Shown in pieces: positions 25,896 through 32,894 of a stretch of 64,000 nt of DNA. Under the pieces are notes generated by a model. The model worked only from the letters and a program-made list of their open reading frames with translations. It had not been told where the DNA came from and searched no databases. Numbering within the stretch: the first letter of the stretch is position 1; each line of letters opens with the position of its first letter. The stretch covers positions 1 to 64,000 of IMG/VR virus record IMGVR_UViG_3300036831_000148. One strand, given 5' to 3'. A program made the position numbers and the translations under genes. Origin of the DNA: a virus.

Positions 25896-26708
25896 TCAAG
25901 TATAGGGCACTACGGCGTCAAAACCCCGTAAGCACCCGTCGTAGGGCGCCCATGCGCTGTACCCTCCCTGAGCAACCTCCTGAGCAAACGCCTGGTTCTG
26001 CTCGGCCACGGAGGCGTTTTCCGGCAAGCCACTGTGCCCGAGAGCGTGCCAGGTTGACGGCAGAAACTGGTAGAGGCCGCCCGCGCCCGAGGCCGGGTTC
26101 ACCACCTGGCTGTTGCCGCCGGACTCGCGGGCGATGATGCACGCCTGCATAGAGCCAGGCGGGCCGGACACGGCGGCTGCGGCCAGGCGGGGCGCGGCGG
26201 GGCGCAGCCGTGCCGGGGCCGGGCGGGCGGGCTGCTGCGCGGCCTGCGGGCGCGCCGGGACCGCTGTGGCCCGCATGACGGGCGCGGGCGGCGCGGCGGG
26301 CTGGCCGGCCGGGGTCGGGTAGCGGTCAGCGACCGCCTGCGCCGCAGCCTGGCAGGCAAGCCGGAACACCTGCCCGGCGTAGATGAGGTCCGGGTCCCGG
26401 ACCTCGTTGTTGTAGGCCAGGGACAGGTAGTCGCCCGGGTCGCCGCAGAACCTCCCGGCGATCGAGGACAGCGTGTCGCCCGGCCGGACCAGGTAGCGGT
26501 CCAGGACCGCGAGCCTGTGCACGGTCACCGGGGACACCTGCTGGACGCTGGCGGAGTCCGCCGCCGGCTCCATCAGGGGCACGGCCCGGGGGGCGGCAGC
26601 CTGGGCGGGGGCGAGCGGGACGGCCACGGCGAGGGCTGCGGCGAGGGTGCCCGCGGCGGCCAGGAGCGGACGGCTGTTAGACGGGCGCGCGTGAAGCGGT
26701 GAGTACAT
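25896..26708 (-). CDS. Secreted LysM-transglycosylase endolysin
   Basis: The 270-residue protein begins with a Sec-type signal (hydrophobic LLAAAGTLAAALAVAVPLAP, cleavage near residue 40). A LysM domain follows (RYLVRPGDTLSSIAGRFCGD), then a Pro/Ala linker and a C-terminal lytic transglycosylase/Rpf-like domain: MQACIIARESGGNSQVVNPA with the catalytic-type Glu, GAGGLYQFLPSTWHALG, and AQGGYSAWAPYDGC. It should bind and cleave peptidoglycan glycan strands. A signal peptide on an endolysin implies export without a holin pore. A strong hairpin precedes the gene at 26719-26776. Confidence 0.85.
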   Translation of the reverse strand: MYSPLHARPSNSRPLLAAAGTLAAALAVAVPLAPAQAAAPRAVPLMEPAADSASVQQVSPVTVHRLAVLDRYLVRPGDTLSSIAGRFCGDPGDYLSLAYNNEVRDPDLIYAGQVFRLACQAAAQAVADRYPTPAGQPAAPPAPVMRATAVPARPQAAQQPARPAPARLRPAAPRLAAAAVSGPPGSMQACIIARESGGNSQVVNPASGAGGLYQFLPSTWHALGHSGLPENASVAEQNQAFAQEVAQGGYSAWAPYDGCLRGFDAVVPYT

Positions 26709-26718
26709 GCGTTGTCTC

Positions 26719-26776
26719 CCCGCCAGGCGGGGGCGCCGTGCCGTTTCCCTGCTGGCGCGCGCCCCCGCCTGGCGGG
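26719..26776 (-). other. Hairpin abutting the lysin ribosome site
   Basis: CCCGCCAGGCGGGGGCGC (26719-26736) pairs with 26759-26776 over 18 bp. On the minus strand the 3' arm runs into GGGGAGACAACGC-ATG, so the purine-rich ribosome site lies at the foot of the stem. A third copy of CCCGCCAGG is at 26790-26798. Confidence 0.65.
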
Positions 26777-26844
26777 AGACGCCGGCGCTCCCGCCAGGCT
26801 GACGGCGGTCTGGTGCGGTCGTGAGGGAGACGGTAACACCGCTA

Positions 26845-27456
26845 TCACCAGGGCCGCAGGGAAACAGGGCCAGACGGCTTCAGGAGCCGCGCCTGCAGGA
26901 GGCCGGCCAGGTCCCCCGGCTTGACGTAGCCCTCCCAGCGCCTGTCGTCAAAGAGCTGCACGCCGTTCAGCCGGCAGGCGGCGTCCACGTACTGGCTGCA
27001 GATCATGTGGCCGGTTGACTTGATGAACTCGCGCAGCCCCGGGAAGTTCAGGTGCGCCGCGTGCAGCACCAGCGCGCCGTAGTCGGCGAACGAGTAGCCG
27101 GTGTCCTGGTGAGCTGCCGCCCAGGAGACGATGCCGGTCCGCTGGGCGCCGGTCAGGTCGATGAGGCCGGACGACCAGAGGGAGCCCGGCAGTTCCCAGG
27201 CCGGGCAGGGCAGCGCCCGCTTGCCGTTCCCGGCCGGGTACGTGCTGACCGTGTAGCCGTACGGCCCGGCCGCGTCCGCCTTCCCGATGTAGACCTCAGC
27301 GTGGTCGTAGAACTGGAACCGGTCGCCGCCCAGCCACTGCCCCACGGTGATGCCGAGCCCGACCGGCCCGGAGACCGGCACGCAGCAGAAGTCGCCGGGC
27401 CTGGGCCGGGTGACGGCGACGGGGGCGGGCCACGCGGGCACGGCTCGGTAGTGCAC
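26845..27456 (-). CDS. Permuted papain-fold (YiiX/NlpC-like) enzyme
   Basis: The 203-residue protein has the order of a permuted NlpC/P60 fold: RPGDFCCVPVSGPVGLGITV, a FYDHAEVYIG motif carrying the candidate His, and a later HMICSQYVDAACRLNG carrying the candidate Cys. Such enzymes cleave amide or ester bonds in cell-wall peptides or lipids. Adjacent to the LysM lysin it is probably a second lysis enzyme. Start GTG 27456 has no purine-rich site but has CGATTA seven bases upstream. Confidence 0.65.
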   Translation of the reverse strand: MHYRAVPAWPAPVAVTRPRPGDFCCVPVSGPVGLGITVGQWLGGDRFQFYDHAEVYIGKADAAGPYGYTVSTYPAGNGKRALPCPAWELPGSLWSSGLIDLTGAQRTGIVSWAAAHQDTGYSFADYGALVLHAAHLNFPGLREFIKSTGHMICSQYVDAACRLNGVQLFDDRRWEGYVKPGDLAGLLQARLLKPSGPVSLRPW

Positions 27457-27462
27457 GCGCGG

Positions 27463-27696
27463 CTAATCGGACCGCGCCCCGTGCACCTTCAGCAGCCACT
27501 CGACGCCGGCCACGTGGCCCTTGATGTCCTCGCACGCCCCGCCTGACTCGGGGAAGCAGCGGTGGTACAGGTGACGGCGCAGCCGCCTGGTCCGCCCTAT
27601 TACCACACTGCCCTCCGCCCGCGGGCGGCCAAGCCAGATGACGTACCAGTCAGGGCCCTGCCTCTCGCGGTGCACGCCAGGCGGCATGAACCGCAT
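27463..27696 (-). CDS. Hypothetical basic protein, 77 residues
   Basis: I start at ATG 27696; TTG 27705 and ATG 27687 are alternatives. The sequence contains PDWYVIWLGRPRAEGSVVIG, RTRRLRRHLYHRCFPESGG and CEDIKGHVAGVEWLLKVHG. Arg/His-rich middle suggests nucleic acid contact, but no family is recognised. Its stop is part of the CGATTA element used by the next gene. Confidence 0.6.
   Translation of the reverse strand: MRFMPPGVHRERQGPDWYVIWLGRPRAEGSVVIGRTRRLRRHLYHRCFPESGGACEDIKGHVAGVEWLLKVHGARSD
27464..27469 (-). promoter_or_regulatory. CGATTA start-associated element
   Basis: CGATTA, seven bases (GCCGCGC) before GTG 27456. Confidence 0.55.
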
Positions 27697-27705
27697 GCCC
27701 GGCAA

Positions 27706-28131
27706 CTAGGACACCTGGCTGAGCATGATGCCGGCCGTCCTCTCCATCAGGTGGTTCTGGTAGTCCCGCTCCAGGGCGTACGCATAGGTGTAGTTGACCT
27801 TCCTCCCGGTCCGGTGCTCGTGAACTTCACCGCCGCGGCCCTGGTCCGCTGCCCACGCGCGCAGCCCGGCCCGCCACTTGCGCGCCTCCGACGACCCTGG
27901 CAGGAAGCCGTGCGGCATTGCCGGGGAATCCTCGCCCTCCCTGGGCAGCCTCGTCGCTACGGCCAGCCAGGGCTCCAGGTCGGCGTCCAGCAGCCGCGCG
28001 TTCTCTGCGGTCAGGTCAATGCGGTACCGCCTGCCGCGGTGCTCGATCACCAGCCGCTCGGCTGCCTCGACCCGCTCGCCCCGCTCGCCCTTGATGCGGT
28101 CGTCCCATACCCTGACCAGAACCTCTTCCAT
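27706..28131 (-). CDS. Lsr2-like nucleoid protein
   Basis: The 141-residue protein begins MEEVLVRVWDDRIKGERGER, followed by HRGRRYRIDLTAENARLLDA and DLEPWLAVATRL. These correspond to the Lsr2 N-terminal dimerisation domain (VTLVDDxDG, YEIDLSxxNA, LRxxLxxWVxAxR). The C-terminal part (SSEARKWRAGLRAWAADQGR) mirrors the Lsr2 DNA-binding helices, but the RGRIP loop that enters the AT-rich minor groove is replaced by HRTGRKVN, so DNA recognition may differ. Start ATG 28131 overlaps the preceding stop. Actinophages carry Lsr2 relatives that may counter host Lsr2 silencing or organise phage DNA. Confidence 0.75.
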   Translation of the reverse strand: MEEVLVRVWDDRIKGERGERVEAAERLVIEHRGRRYRIDLTAENARLLDADLEPWLAVATRLPREGEDSPAMPHGFLPGSSEARKWRAGLRAWAADQGRGGEVHEHRTGRKVNYTYAYALERDYQNHLMERTAGIMLSQVS

Positions 28132-28598
28132 CAGGCACCGCTGAAGTGGACGGGCGCGACCACCGGGCGGGGCTCCTCCTCGGCGTACTCGTCGGCCAGG
28201 CTGGTGATCGCCCGGCCCATGAACTCGCGCAGTTGCGCTTCCCCGCGGCGGTACTGCACGCCGCGCATCAGCCGCCGCCCGCGCGGCTCTCCCGCCGGCA
28301 GCCGCACCCACTCCTGGCCGTAGACGATGCTCCGCTTCAGGTGCCCGTCCACCGCGCCGCCCGGGTGGGTGTAGGTGACCCCGGTCACCGCCATGCAGGC
28401 CAGGCACGGCTCCATCAGCTTGTACCGGCCCTCGCTCGCGAACATGACGCTCACCCCGCGCGGGATGGGCTTCGGCGGCTCCCACTCGTCCAGCGCGAAC
28501 CTGTGGTGACCTGCCCGGCACCGGATCTGCCTGGTGGGGATGTCCTCCGGGTGCGTGCCCTCGGAGGGCCCGGCTACCCTCAGCCTTCGGTCGTTCAT
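28131..28598 (-). CDS. Zinc-binding hypothetical protein, 155 residues
   Basis: Contains IRCRAGHHRFALDEWEPPKP, a later EPCLACMAVTG pair of cysteines and a C-terminal helical region (RGEAQLREFMGRAITSLADE). The Cys/His spacing suggests one structural zinc. Start ATG 28598 has GGAGGTGAGG upstream, inside a small hairpin (28604-28623). It is coupled to the Lsr2-like gene by ATGA, so the two may act together on nucleic acid. Confidence 0.65.
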   Translation of the reverse strand: MNDRRLRVAGPSEGTHPEDIPTRQIRCRAGHHRFALDEWEPPKPIPRGVSVMFASEGRYKLMEPCLACMAVTGVTYTHPGGAVDGHLKRSIVYGQEWVRLPAGEPRGRRLMRGVQYRRGEAQLREFMGRAITSLADEYAEEEPRPVVAPVHFSGA

Positions 28599-28603
28599 TA
28601 AAA

Positions 28604-28623
28604 CCTCACCTCCGGTGGTGAGG
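28604..28623 (-). promoter_or_regulatory. Hairpin covering a ribosome site
   Basis: CCTCACC and GGTGAGG flank a 6-base loop; the minus strand arm includes the GGAGGTGAGG ribosome site of the gene at 28598. It could restrain translation or serve as a protein-binding palindrome. Confidence 0.45.
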
Positions 28624-28649
28624 CTACAGCGTTATCACAGCGCTGTCTT

Positions 28650-28913
28650 TCAGACCGGCTCCCCGTTCACCAGCGTCTCCACCAGGTTGCCGGCCAGGTC
28701 AAAACGGTGCAGCACCCGCGTCACGCTGCGGCGCTGCCTGCGCAACCGCAGCCGGCAGTCCTCGCACGGCAGCTCGATCAGGTTGTCGGGGTGCACGTAG
28801 CTGGGGATCTCCCCGGAGATGCGCAGCTTGAACAGCAGCCGGCCCGGCCTGCAGTAGCCGTCCGGCAACTCCGTCGGCACCGGGCAGCGGACCTCCACCT
28901 CCTCCGCGGTCAC
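28650..28913 (-). CDS. Zinc-ribbon-type small protein, 87 residues
   Basis: Start GTG 28913 is chosen for its GTGA overlap with the glycosyltransferase stop. It reads EVRCPVPTELPDGYCRPGRL, LFKLRISGEIPSYVHPDNLI, ELPCEDCRLRLRRQ and ends LAGNLVETLVNGEPV. The Cys pattern resembles small phage Com-like zinc proteins. It may bind RNA or DNA; no family assigned. Confidence 0.65.
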   Translation of the reverse strand: MTAEEVEVRCPVPTELPDGYCRPGRLLFKLRISGEIPSYVHPDNLIELPCEDCRLRLRRQRRSVTRVLHRFDLAGNLVETLVNGEPV

Positions 28914-30124
28914 TGCCGGGGCCACCCGGGCGGGGCCGACTCGGGCTCGGCCTCCCGGCGGCAGGCGAACGCCTGGGCGGCTACCTCCGGGCCCGGCCCG
29001 GTCACCTGGTCACCGATCCGCCGGAACAGGCGCTCCGTCACCACTGACCAGTCGCACATCTGCGGGATGATCCGGCTGGCCAGGTCGCCCTTCATCTTCG
29101 CCTCGGCCCGGTTCGTCCAGATGTGCCAGATCACGTCCTTCAGGTGGGCGACGCTCACCCGCGCGTCGTGCGCCCCCCAGGGCTTGCCCTCGAACGTGGG
29201 GGCCAGGTCGTAGTCCAGCGGGTAGGCGTACTCGCCGTTCATCCACTGGGTGTGGCCGCCGAAGTTGGTGCCGGCCACCACCCCGCCGGTGGCCATGAAC
29301 TCCAGGGCCGGCAGGTTCTTGCCCTCGCCGCGGGAGGGGGCGAGCAGGCAGTGGCCAGCTGCGTAGAACTCGTCCAGCGTGCGCCGGTCGAACGCCTCCA
29401 CGAACACCCGGATCTTCTGCGGCTCGAACGGCGCGTTCAGTTCGGGGAACAGCTTGCCGGCCTGGCTGGTGTGCAGCGCCAGGGTGGCGCCCTCGAACTC
29501 GCTGCCCGCCTCGAACTTCAGCTCGTTGAACGCCTGGATCGAGGTCCACGGGCACTTCCGGTCGTTGAGGGCGCCGTGCATGATGAAGCCGAACCGGTCG
29601 CCGAACCAGTCGCGCTCCGCCGGCTTCCACTCGGCGGCGTCGAACCCGCCCTGCAGCACCCCGGAGTGCACCTTAGCCGGGATGTAGGGGGCAAGGGCGT
29701 CCAGGGACACCTGGTCGTAGCCCAGCACCAGGTCGTACCAGCGCAGCCGCTGCCTCAGCGTGCTGCGCTTCGGGCAGTGCGGCACCAGCCCGGACACGCC
29801 GAGCCCGTCCTTGCCGGGGCCTCCGGCGAACTCCCACATGGTCCAGGCGACCGCTACCCGCGAGCACTGCCGGGCCTCCGGCGTGATGCCCAGGTGCTCC
29901 GGGTCCCAGTGGTTGATGAGCAGGTCAAACGGCGCCCGCAGCTCCTTCGCGAGCAGCGGCAGCAGGTCGGGCGGCGCTGGCACGTCCACCCACATCGGCT
30001 GCAGGTACACGTCGCAGCCCCAGCGCATCAGCGCCCGGGCGAGTCCCCAGCCGTCGCGCCCGTACCCGCTGTACTCGCTGAACGGGCTCTTGATCAGTAC
30101 CTTGAGTGGTCGCGCTGCAGTCAC
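28910..30124 (-). CDS. Glycosyltransferase family 4-like (GT-B)
   Basis: The 404-residue product from GTG 30124 begins with a Rossmann-type segment (LKVLIKSPFSEYSGYGRDGW). The C-terminal domain carries FIMHGALNDRKCPWTSIQAF, HCLLAPSRGEGKNLPALEFM with the family's E-x7-E-type element, and GTNFGGHTQWMNGEYAYPLD. This is a retaining GT-B glycosyltransferase architecture. It may glycosylate phage capsid or tail proteins, phage DNA, or host surface polymers; the context does not decide. It lies far from the other two glycosyltransferases (60.9-62.7 kb). Confidence 0.8.
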   Translation of the reverse strand: MTAARPLKVLIKSPFSEYSGYGRDGWGLARALMRWGCDVYLQPMWVDVPAPPDLLPLLAKELRAPFDLLINHWDPEHLGITPEARQCSRVAVAWTMWEFAGGPGKDGLGVSGLVPHCPKRSTLRQRLRWYDLVLGYDQVSLDALAPYIPAKVHSGVLQGGFDAAEWKPAERDWFGDRFGFIMHGALNDRKCPWTSIQAFNELKFEAGSEFEGATLALHTSQAGKLFPELNAPFEPQKIRVFVEAFDRRTLDEFYAAGHCLLAPSRGEGKNLPALEFMATGGVVAGTNFGGHTQWMNGEYAYPLDYDLAPTFEGKPWGAHDARVSVAHLKDVIWHIWTNRAEAKMKGDLASRIIPQMCDWSVVTERLFRRIGDQVTGPGPEVAAQAFACRREAEPESAPPGWPRQ

Positions 30125-30199
30125 CGGGAACCCCGCTTCCTTGTTGGCCGGCAGACACTGCACCCGGCCGGGCCGCACCGGTGACGCGGGCGCGGGTAA

Positions 30200-30724
30200 C
30201 TATTCGGTCGCATCTGACCAGCCCGTGAAGCCGACCCCGTAGTAGGCGGTGCCGCGCAGCAGCCAGTCGCCGTCGGTGACCGGCAGGAACTGGATGTCGG
30301 TGAGGAGCTGGCAGCCGATGGTGCACATGTCGCCCCAGAACACGGCGTCCGGGTCGGTGCGCTGCAAGTGGAAGTGAAGCGCGCTGAACACCGCCATGCC
30401 GCGGTTGGCGGTCAGCTCCGAGGTCTCCAGCGCGTTGGCGGAGGAATCGCGCACCGGGTCCACCCAGATGTCCACCCGCAGCCGGCGGAACCGGGCGGTG
30501 GCCATCGGTGCCGGGGAGTCCCAGCCGCCGAAGTCGGAGCACACCACGGCGGCGGCCGAGCTGCCCTCCATCACCTGCAGCACGCCCTGGCTGCTGTCGC
30601 TGAACAGCCACGGCTTGCCGGCGAACCCGGGATTCGGGTCGGTAACCGGGTAACCGCCCAGCAGGCTGGTGACGTCGCTGAACCCGGACAGGTACCTGAC
30701 CGCCCCGCTCGCGATGTCGTCCAC
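30200..30724 (-). CDS. Tail terminator/completion-like protein
   Basis: The 174-residue protein begins MDDIASGAVRYLSGFSDVTS, has the mid-domain FRRLRVDIWVDPVRDSSANA and a C-terminal sheet (QLLTDIQFLPVTDGDWLLRG, AYYGVGFTGWSD). Order and length match tail terminator proteins that cap the tail before joining. It follows two neck-type genes, consistent with that role. CGATTA precedes GTG 30724 by seven bases. Confidence 0.6.
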   Translation of the reverse strand: MDDIASGAVRYLSGFSDVTSLLGGYPVTDPNPGFAGKPWLFSDSSQGVLQVMEGSSAAAVVCSDFGGWDSPAPMATARFRRLRVDIWVDPVRDSSANALETSELTANRGMAVFSALHFHLQRTDPDAVFWGDMCTIGCQLLTDIQFLPVTDGDWLLRGTAYYGVGFTGWSDATE

Positions 30725-30730
30725 GCACGG

Positions 30731-31156
30731 CTAATCGCCACCGGAGGCGGGGCCGAGGCCGCCTGACGGCGCCAGCCCGCCCTTGTAGTCGGTCACCCAG
30801 TCCCAGAACGCCTGCCGGACCTTGCGCAGGAACAGCGGCCCGCCCGGGTCGAAGAAGTAGTGCCGGCCGGGGGCCGGGTGGTACCGGGTGGGCCGGTCGC
30901 CGCGGGCGAGCTCGTAGATGCCGGGGACCCGGGAGAAGTCAATCTCCCCCGACCAGGTGAACTTATCGAAGTTCGACTGCGGGTGGCCAGAGGCGAGCAG
31001 CGCGCCGGTGATGACGTGAACCCGCTCCTCGGTGATGCCGAAGCCCTCCAGCAGCGCCGCCTCCATCGCGGCGATCGTCCGCCCGTCCGGGCCTGCGGCC
31101 AGCCGGTCCAGCTCCCCGCCCGCGCCGTTCAGGTAGACGACGAAGTGCTCAGGCAC
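30731..31156 (-). CDS. Neck/head-tail joining-type protein, 141 residues
   Basis: Start GTG 31156 overlaps the stop of the tiny upstream frame. Sequence includes YLNGAGGELDRLAAGPDGRT, VHVITGALLASGHPQSNFDK and TWSGEIDFSRVPGIYELARG, similar to minor structural proteins of the HK97 gp10 type, ending with a Gly-rich tail. Its place between the head closure-like and tail terminator-like genes supports a joining role. Confidence 0.6.
   Translation of the reverse strand: MPEHFVVYLNGAGGELDRLAAGPDGRTIAAMEAALLEGFGITEERVHVITGALLASGHPQSNFDKFTWSGEIDFSRVPGIYELARGDRPTRYHPAPGRHYFFDPGGPLFLRKVRQAFWDWVTDYKGGLAPSGGLGPASGGD
30732..30737 (-). promoter_or_regulatory. CGATTA start-associated element
   Basis: CGATTA, seven bases (GCCGTGC) before GTG 30724. 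Confidence 0.55.
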
Positions 31157-31223
31157 GGGACCCCCCGAGTGCCCACGCGCAGGCCGGCTGGTCGTGGTGC
31201 AGGTGCCGCCACGGCGCGCTCAC
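31149..31223 (-). CDS. Possible 24-residue peptide
   Basis: GTG 31223 overlaps the preceding stop (GTGA) and the frame ends seven bases inside the next gene. It reads MSAPWRHLHHDQPACAWALG. It fills the only gap between two coupled genes, so it may mainly carry ribosomes across; it could also be chance. Confidence 0.3.
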   Translation of the reverse strand: MSAPWRHLHHDQPACAWALGGSRA

Positions 31224-31387
31224 GGGCGCCACGGCTTCATGACCCGCAGCCGCCAGCGCCCTGCGGCTACGTACAGCGAGTCGTGCCCCCGGAACATGAA
31301 CCGGCGACGTGGCCTGGCCGCCAGCCAGATCCCGTTCTCCTTGCCGCGGCCCCAGTGCACGCCCCAGCGCAGGTCCGGCCTCTTCAC
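31220..31387 (-). CDS. Small basic protein, 55 residues
   Basis: From GTG 31387 (GTGA overlap with the upstream stop). It contains MKRPDLRWGVHWGRGKENGI, WLAARPRRRFMFRGHDSLYV and AAGRWRLRVMKPWRP. The Trp/Arg-rich composition resembles the 77-residue protein at 27463 (both have WGR/WLG-R elements). Function unknown. Confidence 0.55.
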   Translation of the reverse strand: MKRPDLRWGVHWGRGKENGIWLAARPRRRFMFRGHDSLYVAAGRWRLRVMKPWRP

Positions 31388-31881
31388 GGCGCCTTGCCCG
31401 GGTACGGGGTGGGAGAGCCGTGCCTCAGCATCTGGCTGACCTCGATCACCTGGGTCTCCACGTGGTGCGCGCCGGTCAGGTCCTGCGCCACCTCGGGGAT
31501 CAGCCGGACCTCGAAGGTGCCGAACACCGGCCCGGCCACGCACTTGAGCCGGTCCCCGGCCAGCACTAGCGGGACGCCCTCGCCATCGGTGGCCAGGTCA
31601 AAGTAGCAAACCCCGGTCCGGTCAGGCGCGCGCCCGGCGACGATCGGCGCGGGCTGGTCCTTGCCGGGCCGCAGGAACGTCAGGTCCAGCCGACACTTCA
31701 GCAGGCCCGGCTCACTGACCACCGGGTCCACCACCGTCGTCACCGGGTTCCAGGCGAACGTCATCGCCCCGGCCGGGCCGAGCGACGGGTCCAGCCGGAG
31801 CACCTGGCAGGTGGAGGTGTAGAACATCCGGATCCCTGCCTGGCCCGGCGCGAACGGGACGTAGGGCTGCGGGGTGGTCAC
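31384..31881 (-). CDS. Head closure/head-tail adaptor-type protein, 165 residues
   Basis: Beta-rich protein with SLGPAGAMTFAWNPVTTVVD, EPGLLKCRLDLTFLRPGKDQ and PVFGTFEVRLIPEVAQDLTG, as in small-barrel head closure proteins. It lies in the order connector, closure, joining, terminator seen in siphoviruses. No stronger motif exists, so the call depends on position and length. Confidence 0.6.
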   Translation of the reverse strand: MTTPQPYVPFAPGQAGIRMFYTSTCQVLRLDPSLGPAGAMTFAWNPVTTVVDPVVSEPGLLKCRLDLTFLRPGKDQPAPIVAGRAPDRTGVCYFDLATDGEGVPLVLAGDRLKCVAGPVFGTFEVRLIPEVAQDLTGAHHVETQVIEVSQMLRHGSPTPYPGKAP

Positions 31882-31884
31882 GCC

Positions 31885-32175
31885 CTAGTGATCGGAGCCG
31901 TCCCCCAGGGGCGGGACCGGCGGGCGCCTCGTCATCGTGAGCGGGGCGCGGCCAGGCCGGGCCTGCAGGTGAATGACCAGGCTCATTTCCCGGGTCGGCC
32001 TCAGTTCGACCTCGGGTACCACCTGAACGTCCACCAGGTGACCGCCCCAGTCCACCTCGGCGTCAACCCGCAGCTCCGCGCCCTCGGCCACGACAGAAGA
32101 CCCGTCCGGGTAGTACAGGTAGACCGCTACCCGGGTAACCATCTGGCGGAGGCCAGGGTCAAGCGGGAACGTCAC
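31885..32175 (-). CDS. Hypothetical 96-residue beta protein
   Basis: From GTG 32175, overlapping the TM-protein stop (GTGA). It contains TRVAVYLYYPDGSSVVAEGA, DAEVDWGGHLVDVQVVPEVE and LSLVIHLQ-like strands, ending GDGSDH. A small beta protein, perhaps a structural accessory. No family recognised. Confidence 0.6.
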   Translation of the reverse strand: MTFPLDPGLRQMVTRVAVYLYYPDGSSVVAEGAELRVDAEVDWGGHLVDVQVVPEVELRPTREMSLVIHLQARPGRAPLTMTRRPPVPPLGDGSDH

Positions 32176-32431
32176 CAGTTGACCGTACCGTGCAGGGCCA
32201 GGCTGAAGAGGATGAACAGCGCCGTGAAAACCCCAGCCAGTACGAGCAGGCACAGCAGGTCGCGGCCGAGCCGCCACCACGGGCCGTGCTCAGGGAAACC
32301 CCGGTGAGCCATAAAACCACCTGCCAGCCGCGCCCGTGAAAGAGGTTCCACACCTTGCCGTGCACGCCCTCGGGCCAGTACCACTGGGTCGCCCAGCCCG
32401 CCGGCGCGATGAACTCCCAGAAATCCCTCAC
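32159..32431 (-). CDS. 90-residue frame with a nested second gene
   Basis: GTG 32431 overlaps the SLOG-gene stop (GTGA). The first 45 residues (MRDFWEFIAPAGWATQWYWP, EGVHGKVWNLFHGRGWQVVL) look coding, but the second half is Ser/Cys-rich with poorer third-position bias and coincides with the 46-residue membrane gene in another frame. Either both are translated, or the real product ends early or shifts frame. Confidence 0.45.
   Translation of the reverse strand: MRDFWEFIAPAGWATQWYWPEGVHGKVWNLFHGRGWQVVLWLTGVSLSTARGGGSAATCCACSYWLGFSRRCSSSSAWPCTVRSTGDVPA
32172..32312 (-). CDS. Small membrane protein, 46 residues
   Basis: ATG 32312 is preceded by AGGTGG. After a basic head (MAHRGFPEHGPWWRLGRDL) comes one transmembrane helix (LCLLVLAGVFTALFILFSLA), ending HGTVNW. 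Third positions are strongly G/C. It lies inside the 3' half of the 90-residue frame. A holin-like or accessory membrane role is possible; unknown. Confidence 0.6.
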   Translation of the reverse strand: MAHRGFPEHGPWWRLGRDLLCLLVLAGVFTALFILFSLALHGTVNW

Positions 32432-32880
32432 GACACGGGAATCGGAGTGTACCTCTTCACCGGGATGCCCAGGGCCTTCGCGAGCCGGGAGCAGTGCTTC
32501 GTCCCGTGCGTGACGTGAAACGGCCAGCCGGGGTCGGCCGGCTTGCCCCGGCACTCCGCCCGCTCGCAGGGCAGGCCGAACGCCACGCAGCCCCACGCGC
32601 CCAGACGGGCCATCTCCTCGTTGCGCCGGATGCCCGCCATGCCGTCGAACCGGCCGCCCGGGTACCAGTCCGCCGGGTGGCGCTCCACCCCGCCGCCCAG
32701 GTACTCGTCCCAGAACGTCTCGCACAGCAGGTCGGCGCCGCGCGGGCAGGCCCCGCTGACCAGGAGGATGTCCGGGTCAAAGTCCCATGCCCTCTTGAGC
32801 GGGCGCCGGATGATCCCGAAGTCGTCCCAGTCCTGCGACCCGGTAACCAGCAGGCGCCGCCGGGGCTCAGCCATTCCCAT
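32428..32880 (-). CDS. SLOG-family (YspA/DUF2493-like) nucleotide-binding protein
   Basis: The 150-residue protein begins RRRLLVTGSQDWDDFGIIRR, followed by ILLVSGACPRGADLLCETFW and ERHPADWYPGGRFDGMAGIR with RRNEEMARLGAWGCVAFG. These are the loops of the SLOG Rossmann-like fold related to DprA/YpsA and common in phages. It may bind a nucleotide or nucleotide-derived signal. It is embedded among neck genes. ATG 32880 follows CGTAGTAACGGGC, the motif also seen at 12702. Confidence 0.75.
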   Translation of the reverse strand: MGMAEPRRRLLVTGSQDWDDFGIIRRPLKRAWDFDPDILLVSGACPRGADLLCETFWDEYLGGGVERHPADWYPGGRFDGMAGIRRNEEMARLGAWGCVAFGLPCERAECRGKPADPGWPFHVTHGTKHCSRLAKALGIPVKRYTPIPVS

Positions 32881-32894
32881 GCCCGTTACTACGC

